A DNA stretch of 33,597 bases, taken from contig CADAVB010000011.1 of assembly GCA_902791165.1 (NCBI GenBank), forward strand, positions 1 through 33,597, written 5' to 3'. This stretch comes from an uncultured Bacteroidia bacterium. GTDB lineage: Bacteria; Bacteroidota; Bacteroidia; Bacteroidales; F082. The notes beneath the pieces were generated by a model, which searched no databases, was not told the origin of the DNA, and saw nothing but the letters and a program-made list of their open reading frames with translations. Both the position numbers and the translations under genes were made by a program. Below are positions 20,642-29,303 of the stretch, one piece after another (position 1 is the stretch's first letter; each line of letters begins with the position of its first letter).

Positions 20642-21760
20642 ATGATTGAGAATCAAGATAAAAAAGAACAGGCTTTATTGGAGGAGCAGGTGTTCAACCG
20701 TGGTGGCAAGCTCGGAAAGGAGCTGACTACGGGTCAGAACGCGCTTTGTTGCGGCCGTTGCAAGTTGAACCAGTTCGACTGGTTGAAAGATTACGAGAAC
20801 GAGGAAGTGAAAGGCAAATTGTGTCTTGCCGAGGTGCGTTTCAAGAACGATCGCAAGGATTATTATACCTATCCCGAGGACTTGGAGCTTGAAGTGGGCG
20901 ACATTGTGGCTGTTGAGGCGGCCATTGGACACGACATCGGCATCATCACGCTTTTGGGTGAAATTGTGGAGCGCCAGATGAAGCGCAAGCGTTTTCGCAC
21001 CCCGCGCGAGGAGATGAAAAAAATCTACCGTCGCGCCCGCGCCAACGACGTGGAGAAATGGCTGTCGGCCATCAAGTTGGAGCAAAACACCTTGGCCCGC
21101 ACCCGCACCATCGCCGAAAACCTCGGCCTCGACATGAAGCTCAACGATGTGGAATACCAAGGCGACAAGACCAAGGCCATCTTCTATTACACCGCCGACG
21201 GGCGCGTTGATTTCCGCGAACTGATCAAGAAACTGGCCGAGGAGTTCCGCATCCGCATCGAGATGCGCCAAATCGGTGTCAGGCAAGAGTCGGCCAAATT
21301 GGGCGGGTTAGGCTCGTGCGGCCGCGAATTGTGCTGTGCTTCATGGATTTGCAACTTCCAATCGGTGACCACGGGCGTCGCCCGCGTGCAGCAGCTTTCG
21401 CCCAACCCACAGAAACTCGCCGGACAATGCGGCAAGTTGAAGTGCTGCCTCAACTACGAATACGAAGCCTATCTCGACGCCCTCAAGTCGTTCCCCGACA
21501 ACAACATCACCCTTCGTTTCAAGAGCGGCGATGCCGTGCACCAGAAAAACGATGTCTTCAAAGGCATCATGTGGTATTCTTACACCAACGACAGGAGCAA
21601 CATCCTGGCTCTTCCCGTTGATAAGGTGAAGGAAATCATAACCCTCAACAAAAAGGGAGAAAAGCCCGAAAAGATGGAGGACTATGCCGTCACGACCGAA
21701 ACCCACACCAACACCAACGAAGGCTACGGCGAAGCCGACCTCAAAAAGATGAGCGACTGA
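20642..21760 (+). CDS. ricT: PSP1-domain protein (RicT/YaaT homologue)
   Basis: A 372-residue cytoplasmic protein. The PSP1 C-terminal-type domain lies at about 95-180, and the cysteine-rich part contains C226/C231/C232 in GSCGRELCCASW and C263/C268/C269 in QCGKLKCCLNYE; a further cluster, LCCGRC, is at 35-40. In Bacillus, RicT (YaaT) works with RicA and RicF, binds Fe-S clusters and affects RNase Y activity and development; in Bacteroidota the partners are unknown, so that role is only by homology. The stop codon overlaps the gldH ATG (TGATG). A promoter precedes the gene. Confidence 0.9.
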   Translation: MIENQDKKEQALLEEQVFNRGGKLGKELTTGQNALCCGRCKLNQFDWLKDYENEEVKGKLCLAEVRFKNDRKDYYTYPEDLELEVGDIVAVEAAIGHDIGIITLLGEIVERQMKRKRFRTPREEMKKIYRRARANDVEKWLSAIKLEQNTLARTRTIAENLGLDMKLNDVEYQGDKTKAIFYYTADGRVDFRELIKKLAEEFRIRIEMRQIGVRQESAKLGGLGSCGRELCCASWICNFQSVTTGVARVQQLSPNPQKLAGQCGKLKCCLNYEYEAYLDALKSFPDNNITLRFKSGDAVHQKNDVFKGIMWYSYTNDRSNILALPVDKVKEIITLNKKGEKPEKMEDYAVTTETHTNTNEGYGEADLKKMSD

Positions 21761-22215
21761 TGAAAAGATTGGCTAACATATTGATATTGGCTCTGTTGAT
21801 GGCCAGTTGCGCCGACGATTCCTTCGAAGAACGCACCGTCATCCCCGAGGCCGAATGGGCGCAACAAGACCGCGTGGCCTTTGATGTCGATATCAACGAC
21901 ACGATTAACGGCTATGCCTTCGGCATCGAGTTGAGGCATTTGGAAAACTACCGCTACAGCAATCTTTTCGTGTTTCTTCACACCCGGATGCCCAACGGCA
22001 ACCTCACGCACGACACCATTGAATGTACGCTCGCCACGCCCGAAGGCCGCTGGATTGGAAAAAGTAGTGGCTCGATGCGCGACCTGCACGTTCCGCTTAA
22101 CGAGAACCTTCGCTTCCCACTGACGGGAACCTACCATTTTGAAATCGAGCAAGCCATGCGCGAACCCGTGTTGAAAGGCATCTCTGACATTGGATTATTC
22201 ATTGAAAAACAATAG
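21760..22215 (+). CDS. gldH: Gliding motility lipoprotein GldH
   Basis: A 151-residue lipoprotein with lipobox LLMASC (Cys17). The body shows the GldH pattern: AEWAQQDRVAFDVDINDTIN, an LRHLENYRYSNLFVFLHTRMP strand pair, a CTLATPEGRWIGKSSGSMRD segment and the QAMREPVLKGISDIGLFIEK end. GldH is required for gliding in Flavobacterium but is also widespread in non-gliding Bacteroidota, where its role is unclear; it may support T9SS or outer-membrane assembly. Its start overlaps the PSP1 stop by one base, and the penicillin-binding protein gene follows after 40 bases. Confidence 0.92.
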   Translation: MKRLANILILALLMASCADDSFEERTVIPEAEWAQQDRVAFDVDINDTINGYAFGIELRHLENYRYSNLFVFLHTRMPNGNLTHDTIECTLATPEGRWIGKSSGSMRDLHVPLNENLRFPLTGTYHFEIEQAMREPVLKGISDIGLFIEKQ

Positions 22216-22255
22216 ATTACAACTTATTTAAGATTTAAAATACATTATTTCACAG

Positions 22256-24505
22256 ATGGATAAAAAGAAGAAAGCAAAGCAACAACAGGGAAAATCGAAC
22301 GCCATCCGCAACCTTTGGATTGGGTTTGGTGGGCTATTGGTTTTGATTATCTTGTTCTTTGCATGTGTGAGCTGGGGTTTGTTTGGTTCCATGCCTTCTT
22401 TTGAGGAATTGGAGAACCCGCAGACCAACTTGGCCTCCGAGATTATCTCTGCCGACGGCAAGATTTTGGGCACTTATTACGTTGAAAACCGCTCCAACGT
22501 GCGCTATGCCGAACTTTCGCCCTACATGGCCCAGGCCCTCATCAGCATTGAGGACGAGCGTTTCGCCGAACATTCGGGCATCGATCGCAAAGCCTTGTTT
22601 CGTGTGGCCTTCGGCGTGCTTACGGGACGCAAGAAAGGCGGCGGCAGCACGATTACGCAGCAGTTGGCCAAGAACCTTTTCCCCCGCGACGAGAACCTGA
22701 GCACCCCCAAGCTCGTGCTACGCAAGTTCCAGGAATGGATTACAGCCACCAAACTCGAGCACAACTACTCGAAAGAGGAAATCGTTGCCATGTATCTCAA
22801 CACCGTGACATTTGGCCACAATTCGTTCGGCATCCGCTCGGCGGCCAGCACCTTCTTCGACAAAACCCCAAAAGAAATGAACATCGAGGAATGTGCCTTG
22901 ATGGCTGGTGTGGTGAACGCCCCTACCCGCTTCAGTCCCATCCGCAATCCCGAACGCTCGACAAACCGACGCAACCTCGTGCTACAAAAAATGGCCGATA
23001 ACGGTTTCATCACCCAAGCCGAGTGCGACTCCATCTCTCAGATTCCGATTGACATGACCCATTTTGGCATCATGGACCACAATACGGGTCAGGCCACCTA
23101 TTTCCGCGAGTTTTTGAGAGGTTATCTCAACGACTGGGCCAAAGACAACACGCGCCCCGACGGCAAACCTTACAATATCTACCGCGACGGCCTCCGCATC
23201 TATACCACCATCGATTCGCGGATGCAGCAATATGCCGAAGACGCCGTCAAGGAATTTATGGGCAAGGAACTGCAACCCATGTTTTACAACCACTGGAAAG
23301 GACACAAGAACGCGCCTTTCTCCAACGTGAGCGCCGACCAAATCGACTTCATCCTCGAAACCTCGATGAAGCGCAGCGATCGTTACCGCAACCTGAAAAA
23401 CGACGGGATGCCCGAAGACTCCATCAAGGCCGAGTTTGAGAAGCCCGTTCCGATGACACTTTTCTCTTGGAAGGGCCTCATCGATACCGTAATGAGTCCG
23501 ATGGACTCCATTCGCTACTACAAATGGTTCCTTCAAGCCAGCTTGGTTTCGATTGAAACGGGCACAGGACACGTGAAGGCTTACGTAGGTGGCATCGATT
23601 TCCGTTTCTTCAAGTACGACCACGTGACCCAAGCCCGCCGTCAGGTAGGTTCCACTTTCAAACCCTTCCTCTATTCCTATGCCATGGGCGACAGCGAGTT
23701 TACGCCCTGCACTAAGATTCCGAACATCCCCTACAACATTGAACTTCCGGGCGGTCGTTACTGGTCGCCGAGCAACGGTGGCGGCGGTGGCGGCGAAATC
23801 ACTTTAAAAAGTGCTTTGGCACAGTCCAACAACTGGATTTCGGCCTATCTGATGAACCACTACGGACCCGAGGCCATCATCGCCCACGTGCGCCACATGG
23901 GGGTGGAATCGCCCATCGAAGCCGTACCCTCCATCTGTTTGGGATCCTGCGACCTGAAACTCATTGAGATGGTGGGCGCCATGAGCACCTTCGCCAACAA
24001 GGGTGTCTTTATCAAACCCATGTTCATCACCCGCATTGAGGACAAAAACGGCAACGTGGTGCAACGTTTCAGTCCAGAGGAATCAGAAGCCATGAGCGAA
24101 CTGGCAGCCTACAAGACCATTGCGCTGATGAAAGGCGTAGTGCAAAGCGGCACAGGTGTGCGCCTACGATCCCTCTACCAGCTCAGCAATCCCATCGCGG
24201 GCAAGACGGGTACCACACAAAAAAACAGCGACGGCTATTTCATGGGCATCACCCCCGACCTGACCACTGGCGTTTGGGTGGGTGCCGAAGACCGCAGCGT
24301 ACACTTCCGCTCCACCCGATTGGGACAAGGTTCCCACACGGCTTTGCCTATTTGGGCCATGTATATGAAGAAGGTGTATGCCGACAAAAGCCTCAACGTC
24401 AGTCAAGGCGACTTCCCGAAGCCCAATATTCCTGGTGTTGACCTCGACTTCAACTGTGGGTACAACGACAGCGACGATCTCATCGAGTTTATCGACGAAT
24501 TCTAA
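22256..24505 (+). CDS. mrcA: Penicillin-binding protein 1A (bifunctional glycosyltransferase/transpeptidase)
   Basis: A 749-residue class A PBP. A basic cytoplasmic tail and one membrane helix (about 21-43) are followed by the GT51 glycosyltransferase domain (about 60-240) with catalytic Glu99 in [12 protein letters not shown], and [16 protein letters not shown]. The transpeptidase domain has the active serine motif STFK at 466-469, SNN (AQSNNW) and KTGT at 650-653. It polymerises lipid II into glycan strands and crosslinks them in the periplasm. It lies 40 bases downstream of gldH and 11 bases upstream of obg, as part of one operon. All key residues are present and length is normal. Confidence 0.97.
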   Translation: MDKKKKAKQQQGKSNAIRNLWIGFGGLLVLIILFFACVSWGLFGSMPSFEELENPQTNLASEIISADGKILGTYYVENRSNVRYAELSPYMAQALISIEDERFAEHSGIDRKALFRVAFGVLTGRKKGGGSTITQQLAKNLFPRDENLSTPKLVLRKFQEWITATKLEHNYSKEEIVAMYLNTVTFGHNSFGIRSAASTFFDKTPKEMNIEECALMAGVVNAPTRFSPIRNPERSTNRRNLVLQKMADNGFITQAECDSISQIPIDMTHFGIMDHNTGQATYFREFLRGYLNDWAKDNTRPDGKPYNIYRDGLRIYTTIDSRMQQYAEDAVKEFMGKELQPMFYNHWKGHKNAPFSNVSADQIDFILETSMKRSDRYRNLKNDGMPEDSIKAEFEKPVPMTLFSWKGLIDTVMSPMDSIRYYKWFLQASLVSIETGTGHVKAYVGGIDFRFFKYDHVTQARRQVGSTFKPFLYSYAMGDSEFTPCTKIPNIPYNIELPGGRYWSPSNGGGGGGEITLKSALAQSNNWISAYLMNHYGPEAIIAHVRHMGVESPIEAVPSICLGSCDLKLIEMVGAMSTFANKGVFIKPMFITRIEDKNGNVVQRFSPEESEAMSELAAYKTIALMKGVVQSGTGVRLRSLYQLSNPIAGKTGTTQKNSDGYFMGITPDLTTGVWVGAEDRSVHFRSTRLGQGSHTALPIWAMYMKKVYADKSLNVSQGDFPKPNIPGVDLDFNCGYNDSDDLIEFIDEF

Positions 24506-24516
24506 ACACCATTCCT

Positions 24517-25527
24517 ATGACCTCAAATTTCGTTGATTATGTAAAAATATTCTGTCGCTCGGGCAAGGGCGGCGCGGGTTCGCTGCACTTCCGCCGCGAA
24601 AAATACATCCCTAAAGGCGGCCCCGACGGCGGCGACGGCGGGCGTGGCGGCAACGTTATCCTGCGAGGCAATGCCCAACTCTGGACTTTGCTCCACTTGC
24701 GCTACACCAAGCATGTGTATGCCGGCGACGGCGTTCCAGGTGGCAGAAACCAACTGACTGGCGCGGCAGGCAACGACGTTTATATTGACGTTCCACTTGG
24801 CACGGTAGCTTTCCATGCCGAAGACCACACCCAAATGGCCGAAATCACCGAGGACAAGCAGGAAATCGTGCTGCTCAAAGGCGGGCGTGGCGGCAAAGGC
24901 AACGCCTTTTTCAAGTCGGCCACCCTGCAAGCGCCCAAGTTTGCCCAACCAGGAGAGCCTTGCCAAGAAGAATGGATTACGTTGGAACTGAAGCTCTTGG
25001 CTGACGTGGGTTTGGTCGGCTTCCCCAACGCGGGCAAGTCCACGCTGCTGTCGGTGGTTTCGGCGGCCAAGCCCGAAATTGCCGACTATCCCTTCACCAC
25101 TTTGGTGCCCAATTTGGGCATTGTCAGCTACCGCGAACACCGTAGCTTCGTCATGGCCGACATCCCAGGCATCATCGAAGGTGCCGCCGAAGGCAAAGGG
25201 TTGGGAATCAGGTTTTTGCGCCATATTGAGAGAAACTCAACTTTACTCTTTATGGTGCCCGCCAACACCGACGATGTCAAAAAGGAGTATGACATTTTGC
25301 TCAACGAGCTGAAGAAATATAATCCCGAGCTACTCGACAAGGACCGCATTTTGGCCATCACGAAGTGCGACCTCGTGGATGACGACACCATCAAAGACAT
25401 CAAGAAACACCTGCCCAAGAAAGTGCCGCACGTGTTCATCAGTTCCGTTGCCAACCAAGGCATCAACGAGCTGAAAGACTTGATTTGGCTGACACTGAAT
25501 AAAGGTGAGGCTGGGGAGGATTGGTAA
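24517..25527 (+). CDS. obg: GTPase Obg/CgtA
   Basis: A 336-residue Obg-family GTPase. The glycine-rich Obg domain (about 3-159) contains [34 protein letters not shown] and [10 protein letters not shown]. The G domain carries G1 GFPNAGKST at 168-176, the switch I region [12 protein letters not shown]3 DIPGIIEGA from 215 and G4 TKCD at 282-285, where the first residue is Thr instead of the usual Asn. Obg takes part in 50S ribosome assembly and growth control. There is no C-terminal OCT domain, which is usual outside Firmicutes. It is the last gene of the operon starting at 20642. Confidence 0.97.
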   Translation: MTSNFVDYVKIFCRSGKGGAGSLHFRREKYIPKGGPDGGDGGRGGNVILRGNAQLWTLLHLRYTKHVYAGDGVPGGRNQLTGAAGNDVYIDVPLGTVAFHAEDHTQMAEITEDKQEIVLLKGGRGGKGNAFFKSATLQAPKFAQPGEPCQEEWITLELKLLADVGLVGFPNAGKSTLLSVVSAAKPEIADYPFTTLVPNLGIVSYREHRSFVMADIPGIIEGAAEGKGLGIRFLRHIERNSTLLFMVPANTDDVKKEYDILLNELKKYNPELLDKDRILAITKCDLVDDDTIKDIKKHLPKKVPHVFISSVANQGINELKDLIWLTLNKGEAGEDW

Positions 25528-25550
25528 ACTTTTTAATACTTAAAATCCTT

Positions 25551-25605
25551 TTTATCGATTATGTACGATAAAAATTAAGTAATTTTATCGATTATAAACG
25601 ATAAA
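25551..25605. promoter_or_regulatory. Two tandem 22-bp dyads, candidate operator of the AAA ATPase gene
   Basis: TTTATCGATTATGTACGATAAA (25551-25572) and its near copy at 25584-25605 (differing only at two central positions, GT to AA) each contain the inverted arms TTTATCG and CGATAAA. They are 33 bases apart start to start, close to three helical turns, and the second copy ends four bases before the -7 element at 25610. This is the typical layout of a repressor operator. No regulator gene is adjacent. Confidence 0.75.
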
Positions 25606-25609
25606 TTAG

Positions 25610-25617
25610 TATTTTTG
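25610..25617 (+). promoter_or_regulatory. -7 promoter element TATTTTTG of the AAA/DUF4143 gene
   Basis: TATTTTTG followed by CAGC lies 21 bases upstream of the ATG at 25639. The -33 region falls within the second dyad, so a protein bound there would block the promoter. Confidence 0.6.
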
Positions 25618-25638
25618 CAGCCACAATAAAGTAAAAAA

Positions 25639-26895
25639 ATGCTAAGCAAGGATTTAATTAAGGATATTATCATTGAAAATCAACGATTTGTATTATCTGT
25701 GAGTTTCCAACAGCGCGATTATGCTTTTGAGGACGGCTTGAATTATGTGCTTGTGGGTTTGCGCCGTGCTGGAAAGTCGTATTTGCTCTATCAACGCATT
25801 CGTCAGTTGTTGGCTAATGGCCATCATATTGAGGAAATCTGTTATTTCAATTTTGAAGACGACCGCCTCGGCGTAATGACCTTATCCGATTTGGACACCA
25901 TTAAGTTTGCCTACGAGGAAATGTTTGATACTCAACCTGTTTTCTTTTTTGATGAGATTCAAATTGTGGAAGGTTGGGAGAAGTTTTCACGACGATTGGC
26001 TGACCAAAAATATCGTGTTTACATCACGGGGAGCAATGCCAAAATGCTGAGTTCGGAGATTGCGACCACTTTGGGCGGCAGGTTCTTAATTAAGGAGGTG
26101 TTTCCGCTTTCCTTTGCCGAATACCTGTCATTTGCGGGCATTGATGTGAAGGAAAAGAACGCCTTGCATCTGTATAAAAAGGAGATTCTGAGGCATTTAG
26201 AGGTTTATTTCCGCTTTGGGGGCTTGCCCGAAGTGATGAATGTACAGGACAAGCGCTCGTGGCTCAGCGGTTTGTTCAACAAGATTTTCTTTGGCGACTT
26301 GATTGCCCGTTACGACATCCGCAACGATTTCGGATTGAGGCTTTTGGCCAAGAAATTGGCTGAGAGTGTGAAGCAACCTTCTTCATACAACCGCTTGGCT
26401 AATGTGGTGACCTCGGCGGGGAAGAAAACCAGCACCGACACCGTCATCGATTATGTGAACTATATGTGTGAGTCGTGGTTGTTGCTGCCCGTGGAGAACA
26501 TCATCGGTAAATTAGCCGAGCGCAACACCCAACGCAAGTATTATTTTATCGACAATGGCATCCTTAACCTTTTCTTGACCGACCCCGAAACCAGCCTCTT
26601 GGAAAACATAGTGGCCATTCAATTGGTGAAACGATGGGGCGACCGTGTCTTTTTCTACCACAACGGCGTGGAAGTGGATTTTTACCTCCCTGATGCCGAA
26701 AAACTCATCCAAGTTTCATATTCCTTGCAGGACGAGGAAACCTTGAAACGCGAAACCGAAGCCTTGATAAAGGTCGCAAAGCATCTAAATGTCAATGATT
26801 TGTTGATTGTCACGAAAGACGAAGGGTCTGTTTTGGAAAAGGATGGCAAGAACATTCAAATTGTTCCGCTTTGGAAGTGGTTGTTGGGAGAATAG
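25639..26895 (+). CDS. AAA-family ATPase with DUF4143 C-terminal domain
   Basis: A 418-residue soluble protein. The N-terminal AAA_14-type ATPase domain has Walker A GLRRAGKS at 40-47, Walker B FFFDEIQ near 102-108 and a sensor-like YITGSNAKML (about 133-142). The C-terminal DUF4143-like part (about 200-370) includes a YFIDNGILNLFL stretch and an EVDFYLP motif that resembles a degenerate nuclease-type core. Such proteins are abundant, often in many copies, in Bacteroidales and other anaerobes; their function is unknown, with mobile-element or defence roles suggested by distribution only. Base composition is more AT-rich than the obg operon, pointing to a separate origin. Its promoter carries a double dyad. 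Confidence 0.9.
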   Translation: MLSKDLIKDIIIENQRFVLSVSFQQRDYAFEDGLNYVLVGLRRAGKSYLLYQRIRQLLANGHHIEEICYFNFEDDRLGVMTLSDLDTIKFAYEEMFDTQPVFFFDEIQIVEGWEKFSRRLADQKYRVYITGSNAKMLSSEIATTLGGRFLIKEVFPLSFAEYLSFAGIDVKEKNALHLYKKEILRHLEVYFRFGGLPEVMNVQDKRSWLSGLFNKIFFGDLIARYDIRNDFGLRLLAKKLAESVKQPSSYNRLANVVTSAGKKTSTDTVIDYVNYMCESWLLLPVENIIGKLAERNTQRKYYFIDNGILNLFLTDPETSLLENIVAIQLVKRWGDRVFFYHNGVEVDFYLPDAEKLIQVSYSLQDEETLKRETEALIKVAKHLNVNDLLIVTKDEGSVLEKDGKNIQIVPLWKWLLGE

Positions 26896-26904
26896 AAAAA
26901 AACA

Positions 26905-26933
26905 AAACCCGCAAGAGGTTTTCCTGCGGGTTT
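26905..26933. terminator. Rho-independent terminator, probably bidirectional
   Basis: AAACCCGCA (26905-26913) pairs with TGCGGGTTT (26925-26933) around an eleven-base loop, with an A-run before and T-rich sequence after. It separates the AAA ATPase gene from the convergent small lipoprotein gene. Confidence 0.8.
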
Positions 26934-26961
26934 GTCGTGTTCTTTTGATGTGTTTGGACTA

Positions 26962-27396
26962 TTACTTTTTGAATTCCATTGATGTGGAGATTACATGTGA
27001 AGAAGAAGGAACTTCTGCGGATGCTTCCAATAATAACTTTCTGTTAGTCAGTTCTTTTATGGTGTAAATGACTGTTTGGCTTTCATCCGCATGGTTTAAT
27101 CCTGTGATAGTTACTTGATTGTCTTTCACTACATAAGTTGCTGGATTGGAAGAAGCATTAGCGTTAGGGTCTGAATTTTCTGCTGACTCACCGGTTAGAG
27201 TTCCGTCAGCACCGAAAATCCAAAACGCTCCGACCATGCCAGGTATGGTTCCAGTTTCGCCGTCCATGGTCACGGTTGCGGTTACACATTCCCATTTGCC
27301 GATGATGAGTTGTTCATTGGTCTTGTTGCATGAAGTTAAAGTAGTCAACGATAACAAAAAGAGCAGCATTGCAAATACTTTTGTTGTCTTTTTCAT
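26962..27396 (-). CDS. Small lipocalin-like lipoprotein
   Basis: A 144-residue predicted lipoprotein with lipobox TLTSC (Cys23). The mature part has a lipocalin-like layout: IIGKWECVTATV near the start, a GAFWIFGADGTLTG strand pair, YVVKDNQVTITG, and alternating strands to the end (VIYTIKELTNRKLLLEAS). Such domains are common in Bacteroidota outer-membrane lipoproteins and are mostly without a known ligand. It lies in the AT-richer patch together with the AAA ATPase and the long inverted repeat. A clear promoter element upstream was not found. Family assignment is tentative; the lipoprotein call is firm. Confidence 0.75.
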   Translation of the reverse strand: MKKTTKVFAMLLFLLSLTTLTSCNKTNEQLIIGKWECVTATVTMDGETGTIPGMVGAFWIFGADGTLTGESAENSDPNANASSNPATYVVKDNQVTITGLNHADESQTVIYTIKELTNRKLLLEASAEVPSSSHVISTSMEFKK

Positions 27397-27470
27397 TTTT
27401 AATCCCTAAATTCGTGACGGGCGCAACTTTTAATTCTCCTTCCCAATGCCTCAAAGGACAATTGTCTACA

Positions 27471-27650
27471 AAAGAAGCGTGGCACTGATATACCACATTC
27501 ATGGATTTGGAGGTCGTGAGAATTACCTAATAATAACAGAATGTAATAATTAGCCCACGCAAAATACGCGAACATATTACACTCTCTTGTTATTATAATA
27601 TTTTGAAAGTTTCTCACGTTTCCAAATCCAAGACGAGCATAACGCTTCTT
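27471..27650. repeat. Long imperfect inverted repeat in a gene-free stretch
   Basis: The 362 bases between the lipoprotein gene and the PAP2 gene (27397-27758) hold no convincing gene. Within them the left and right halves of 27471-27650 are complementary along most of their length: AAGAAGCGT/ACGCTTCTT at the outer ends, TGGATTTGGA..CGTGAGAA (27502-27522) against TTCTCACGTTTCCAAATCCA (27611-27630), and TAATAATAACA..TGTAATA against TATTACACTCTCTTGTTATTA. The centre is near GCAAAATACGC. Possible explanations are a decayed miniature transposable element or a structured RNA. Confidence 0.75.
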
Positions 27651-27743
27651 GTTTCTTTATGTCAGCGGCACAAAGGCCACCAAAGAACCGCTGCAAATAT
27701 ACCGCTTTTTTGCAAAAGCAAACGGAATTGACGAAAAAAAATG

Positions 27744-27751
27744 TATTTTTG
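27744..27751 (+). promoter_or_regulatory. -7 promoter element TATTTTTG of the PAP2 gene
   Basis: TATTTTTG followed by CAGCCTT lies seven bases before the ATG at 27759. It rules out the upstream in-frame ATG at 27741, which would precede the transcript start, and suggests a nearly leaderless mRNA. Confidence 0.6.
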
Positions 27752-27758
27752 CAGCCTT

Positions 27759-28334
27759 ATGAATTCACTTTCAAACCTCGACAGCGACCTCTTCCTCTAT
27801 CTCAACGGCCTTCACGTGGGTTGGATGGATAAGGTCATGGTGCTCATCACCGACATGTGGATTTGGTTCCCGTTTTATTTCCTATTAATATATTGGGCGG
27901 CGAAGCAATACGGAAAACGCGCGTGGTGGGTTTTCTTGGCTTTGGGCGTGGTGGTGTTTTGCTCCGACCAACTCTCGTCGCATGTCTGCAAACCTTATTT
28001 TCAACGACTTAGACCTTGTTTCAACGAAGATTTCGAGGGCTTGTTGCATCTTCCCAAAGGATTGGCGGGCGGACGTTTCAGTTTCACTTCTTCACACGCC
28101 GCCAACACTTTTGCCATTGCCACTTTCTTGTCTGCGGCCTTGCAAAAATTCAGGCCTTGGTCAGCTATCTTGCTATTTTTCTGGGCTTTATTGTCGAGTT
28201 ATAGCCGCATTTACATCGGTTTCCACTATCCTGGCGACATCGTTTGTGGAGCCATTCTCGGCATATTGGTCGGGCTGGTGCTTTGGAAAGTGTTCCAAAT
28301 CGTGCAGAAAAAGGTTTGGAAATCAGAACAATGA
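27759..28334 (+). CDS. PAP2-family membrane phosphatase
   Basis: A 191-residue integral membrane protein with about five or six helices. The three phosphatase motifs are in order: KPYFQRLRP at 78-86, SSHAANT at 111-117 (variant of PSGH), and SRIYIGFHYPGD at 149-160, with His113 and His156 as the likely catalytic pair. Relatives remove phosphate from undecaprenyl pyrophosphate, phosphatidate or lipid A; the substrate here is undetermined, and recycling of undecaprenyl pyrophosphate is a plausible job. Its 3' end overlaps the convergent SAM hydrolase gene by 12 bases. The start follows from the promoter position. Confidence 0.93.
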   Translation: MNSLSNLDSDLFLYLNGLHVGWMDKVMVLITDMWIWFPFYFLLIYWAAKQYGKRAWWVFLALGVVVFCSDQLSSHVCKPYFQRLRPCFNEDFEGLLHLPKGLAGGRFSFTSSHAANTFAIATFLSAALQKFRPWSAILLFFWALLSSYSRIYIGFHYPGDIVCGAILGILVGLVLWKVFQIVQKKVWKSEQ

Positions 28335-29141
28335 GCCTTGTGGATGTTCCTCATTAGCCTCATGGAACACCACCTTGATATGAGCCGACAGCTCAAGGCC
28401 AATCAACGAGGCCAATTTGGCTTCCCGCAAAGCAAGCTCAAGATAGCCGTGTGAGCCAAAGATAGCCACCATATCCACCTCGCGCACATCCAGATAGCTG
28501 TCGGAGATTTCGTTTACCGTGTAAAGATTTCCCTTCACCAAGATGGTGAAATCGCGGCCACGGCGCTCGCGTTCAAACATTTCGCGGGTGATGTTGGTGA
28601 TGACGTTTTCGTAGGAGTCGATATGAATGACTACACCATCGATGGCATTGTCGTGGGGCACGGCACAGATGACACCACCAGCACAAAGCTGCTCGCGGCG
28701 CTCACCAATGTTCGACAACGGTTCGCCTTTGGCAATCATAGCGGCCACCTTCACGAAACGGTCGCGGGTGGCAAAATTGAACGTGTCGGCATCCTGCAAC
28801 ACGTCAATATAAACCGCCTCCTCAAACTTTCCATCCGTCAAAATATGAGTAAAGATGCCATTGTCTGTTCCAATGAAATACTGCCCTTCGGCTTTTACCA
28901 CAACGTGCGGGTTTTCAAGCGATTCGATAGTATTCACGGCAATGATGTGGATGGTACCTTCCGGAAAACATCGGAAACAGTTTCGCAGCGTAAAACCCAC
29001 CTGTGGAATGTTGAACGGCTCGATTTCGTGGGTAATATCAACGATGGTGGCATCGGGCAAATACGACAAAATCGTCCCTTTTACCGCTGCTGCATAGTAG
29101 TCGGAAGTACCCCAATCGCTTGTCAATGTGATAATTGCCAT
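28323..29141 (-). CDS. SAM hydrolase (DUF62, S-adenosylmethionine hydroxide adenosyltransferase family)
   Basis: A 272-residue enzyme of the DUF62 family, which splits S-adenosylmethionine with water into adenosine and methionine and is related to fluorinases and chlorinases. Signature parts are TLTSDWGTSDYYAAAVKG at the N-terminus, DITHEIEPFNIPQVGFTLRN (about 36-55), a GTDNGIFTHIL segment near 105 and a VVIHIDSYENVITNI stretch in the C-terminal domain. The frame extends to 29243, but the start at 29141 (MAIITLTSDWG) matches the family and a promoter element lies upstream. It is convergent with the PAP2 gene and divergent from phoH. Confidence 0.9.
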   Translation of the reverse strand: MAIITLTSDWGTSDYYAAAVKGTILSYLPDATIVDITHEIEPFNIPQVGFTLRNCFRCFPEGTIHIIAVNTIESLENPHVVVKAEGQYFIGTDNGIFTHILTDGKFEEAVYIDVLQDADTFNFATRDRFVKVAAMIAKGEPLSNIGERREQLCAGGVICAVPHDNAIDGVVIHIDSYENVITNITREMFERERRGRDFTILVKGNLYTVNEISDSYLDVREVDMVAIFGSHGYLELALREAKLASLIGLELSAHIKVVFHEANEEHPQGSLF

Positions 29142-29170
29142 CGTTATACTCGAAATCGTTTCTGATTTTG

Positions 29171-29178
29171 CAAAAGTA
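29171..29178 (-). promoter_or_regulatory. -7 promoter element TACTTTTG of the SAM hydrolase gene
   Basis: On the minus strand TACTTTTG followed by CAAA lies 29 bases upstream of the ATG at 29141. Confidence 0.55.
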
Positions 29179-29253
29179 AAGCATTTATGGCAATTGCGCA
29201 CGGGTTTATCCAACTTTTTTTGGAAAAAACTTTTCAACCCCATTTTTGCCTAC

Positions 29254-29284
29254 TTGACAGGCAATCGAAAATAGTCTATTTTTG
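29254..29284 (+). promoter_or_regulatory. Promoter of phoH
   Basis: TTGACA at 29254-29259 and TATTTTTG at 29277-29284 followed by C. There are 20 bases between the TTG and the -7 element, the best-spaced Bacteroidota-type promoter in the window. The ATG is 20 bases downstream. Confidence 0.7.
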
Positions 29285-29303
29285 CGCATTATTTCGGTTT
29301 GAC

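Noticed and set aside
25551-25605. CRISPR-like repeat interpretation of the two 22-bp dyads
   Set aside because: There are only two copies with an 11-base spacer and no cas genes; the position directly before a promoter fits an operator.
27471-27650. tRNA or other known structural RNA in the gene-free stretch
   Set aside because: There is no cloverleaf, CCA end or recognisable RNA-family motif; the pairing is one long hairpin.
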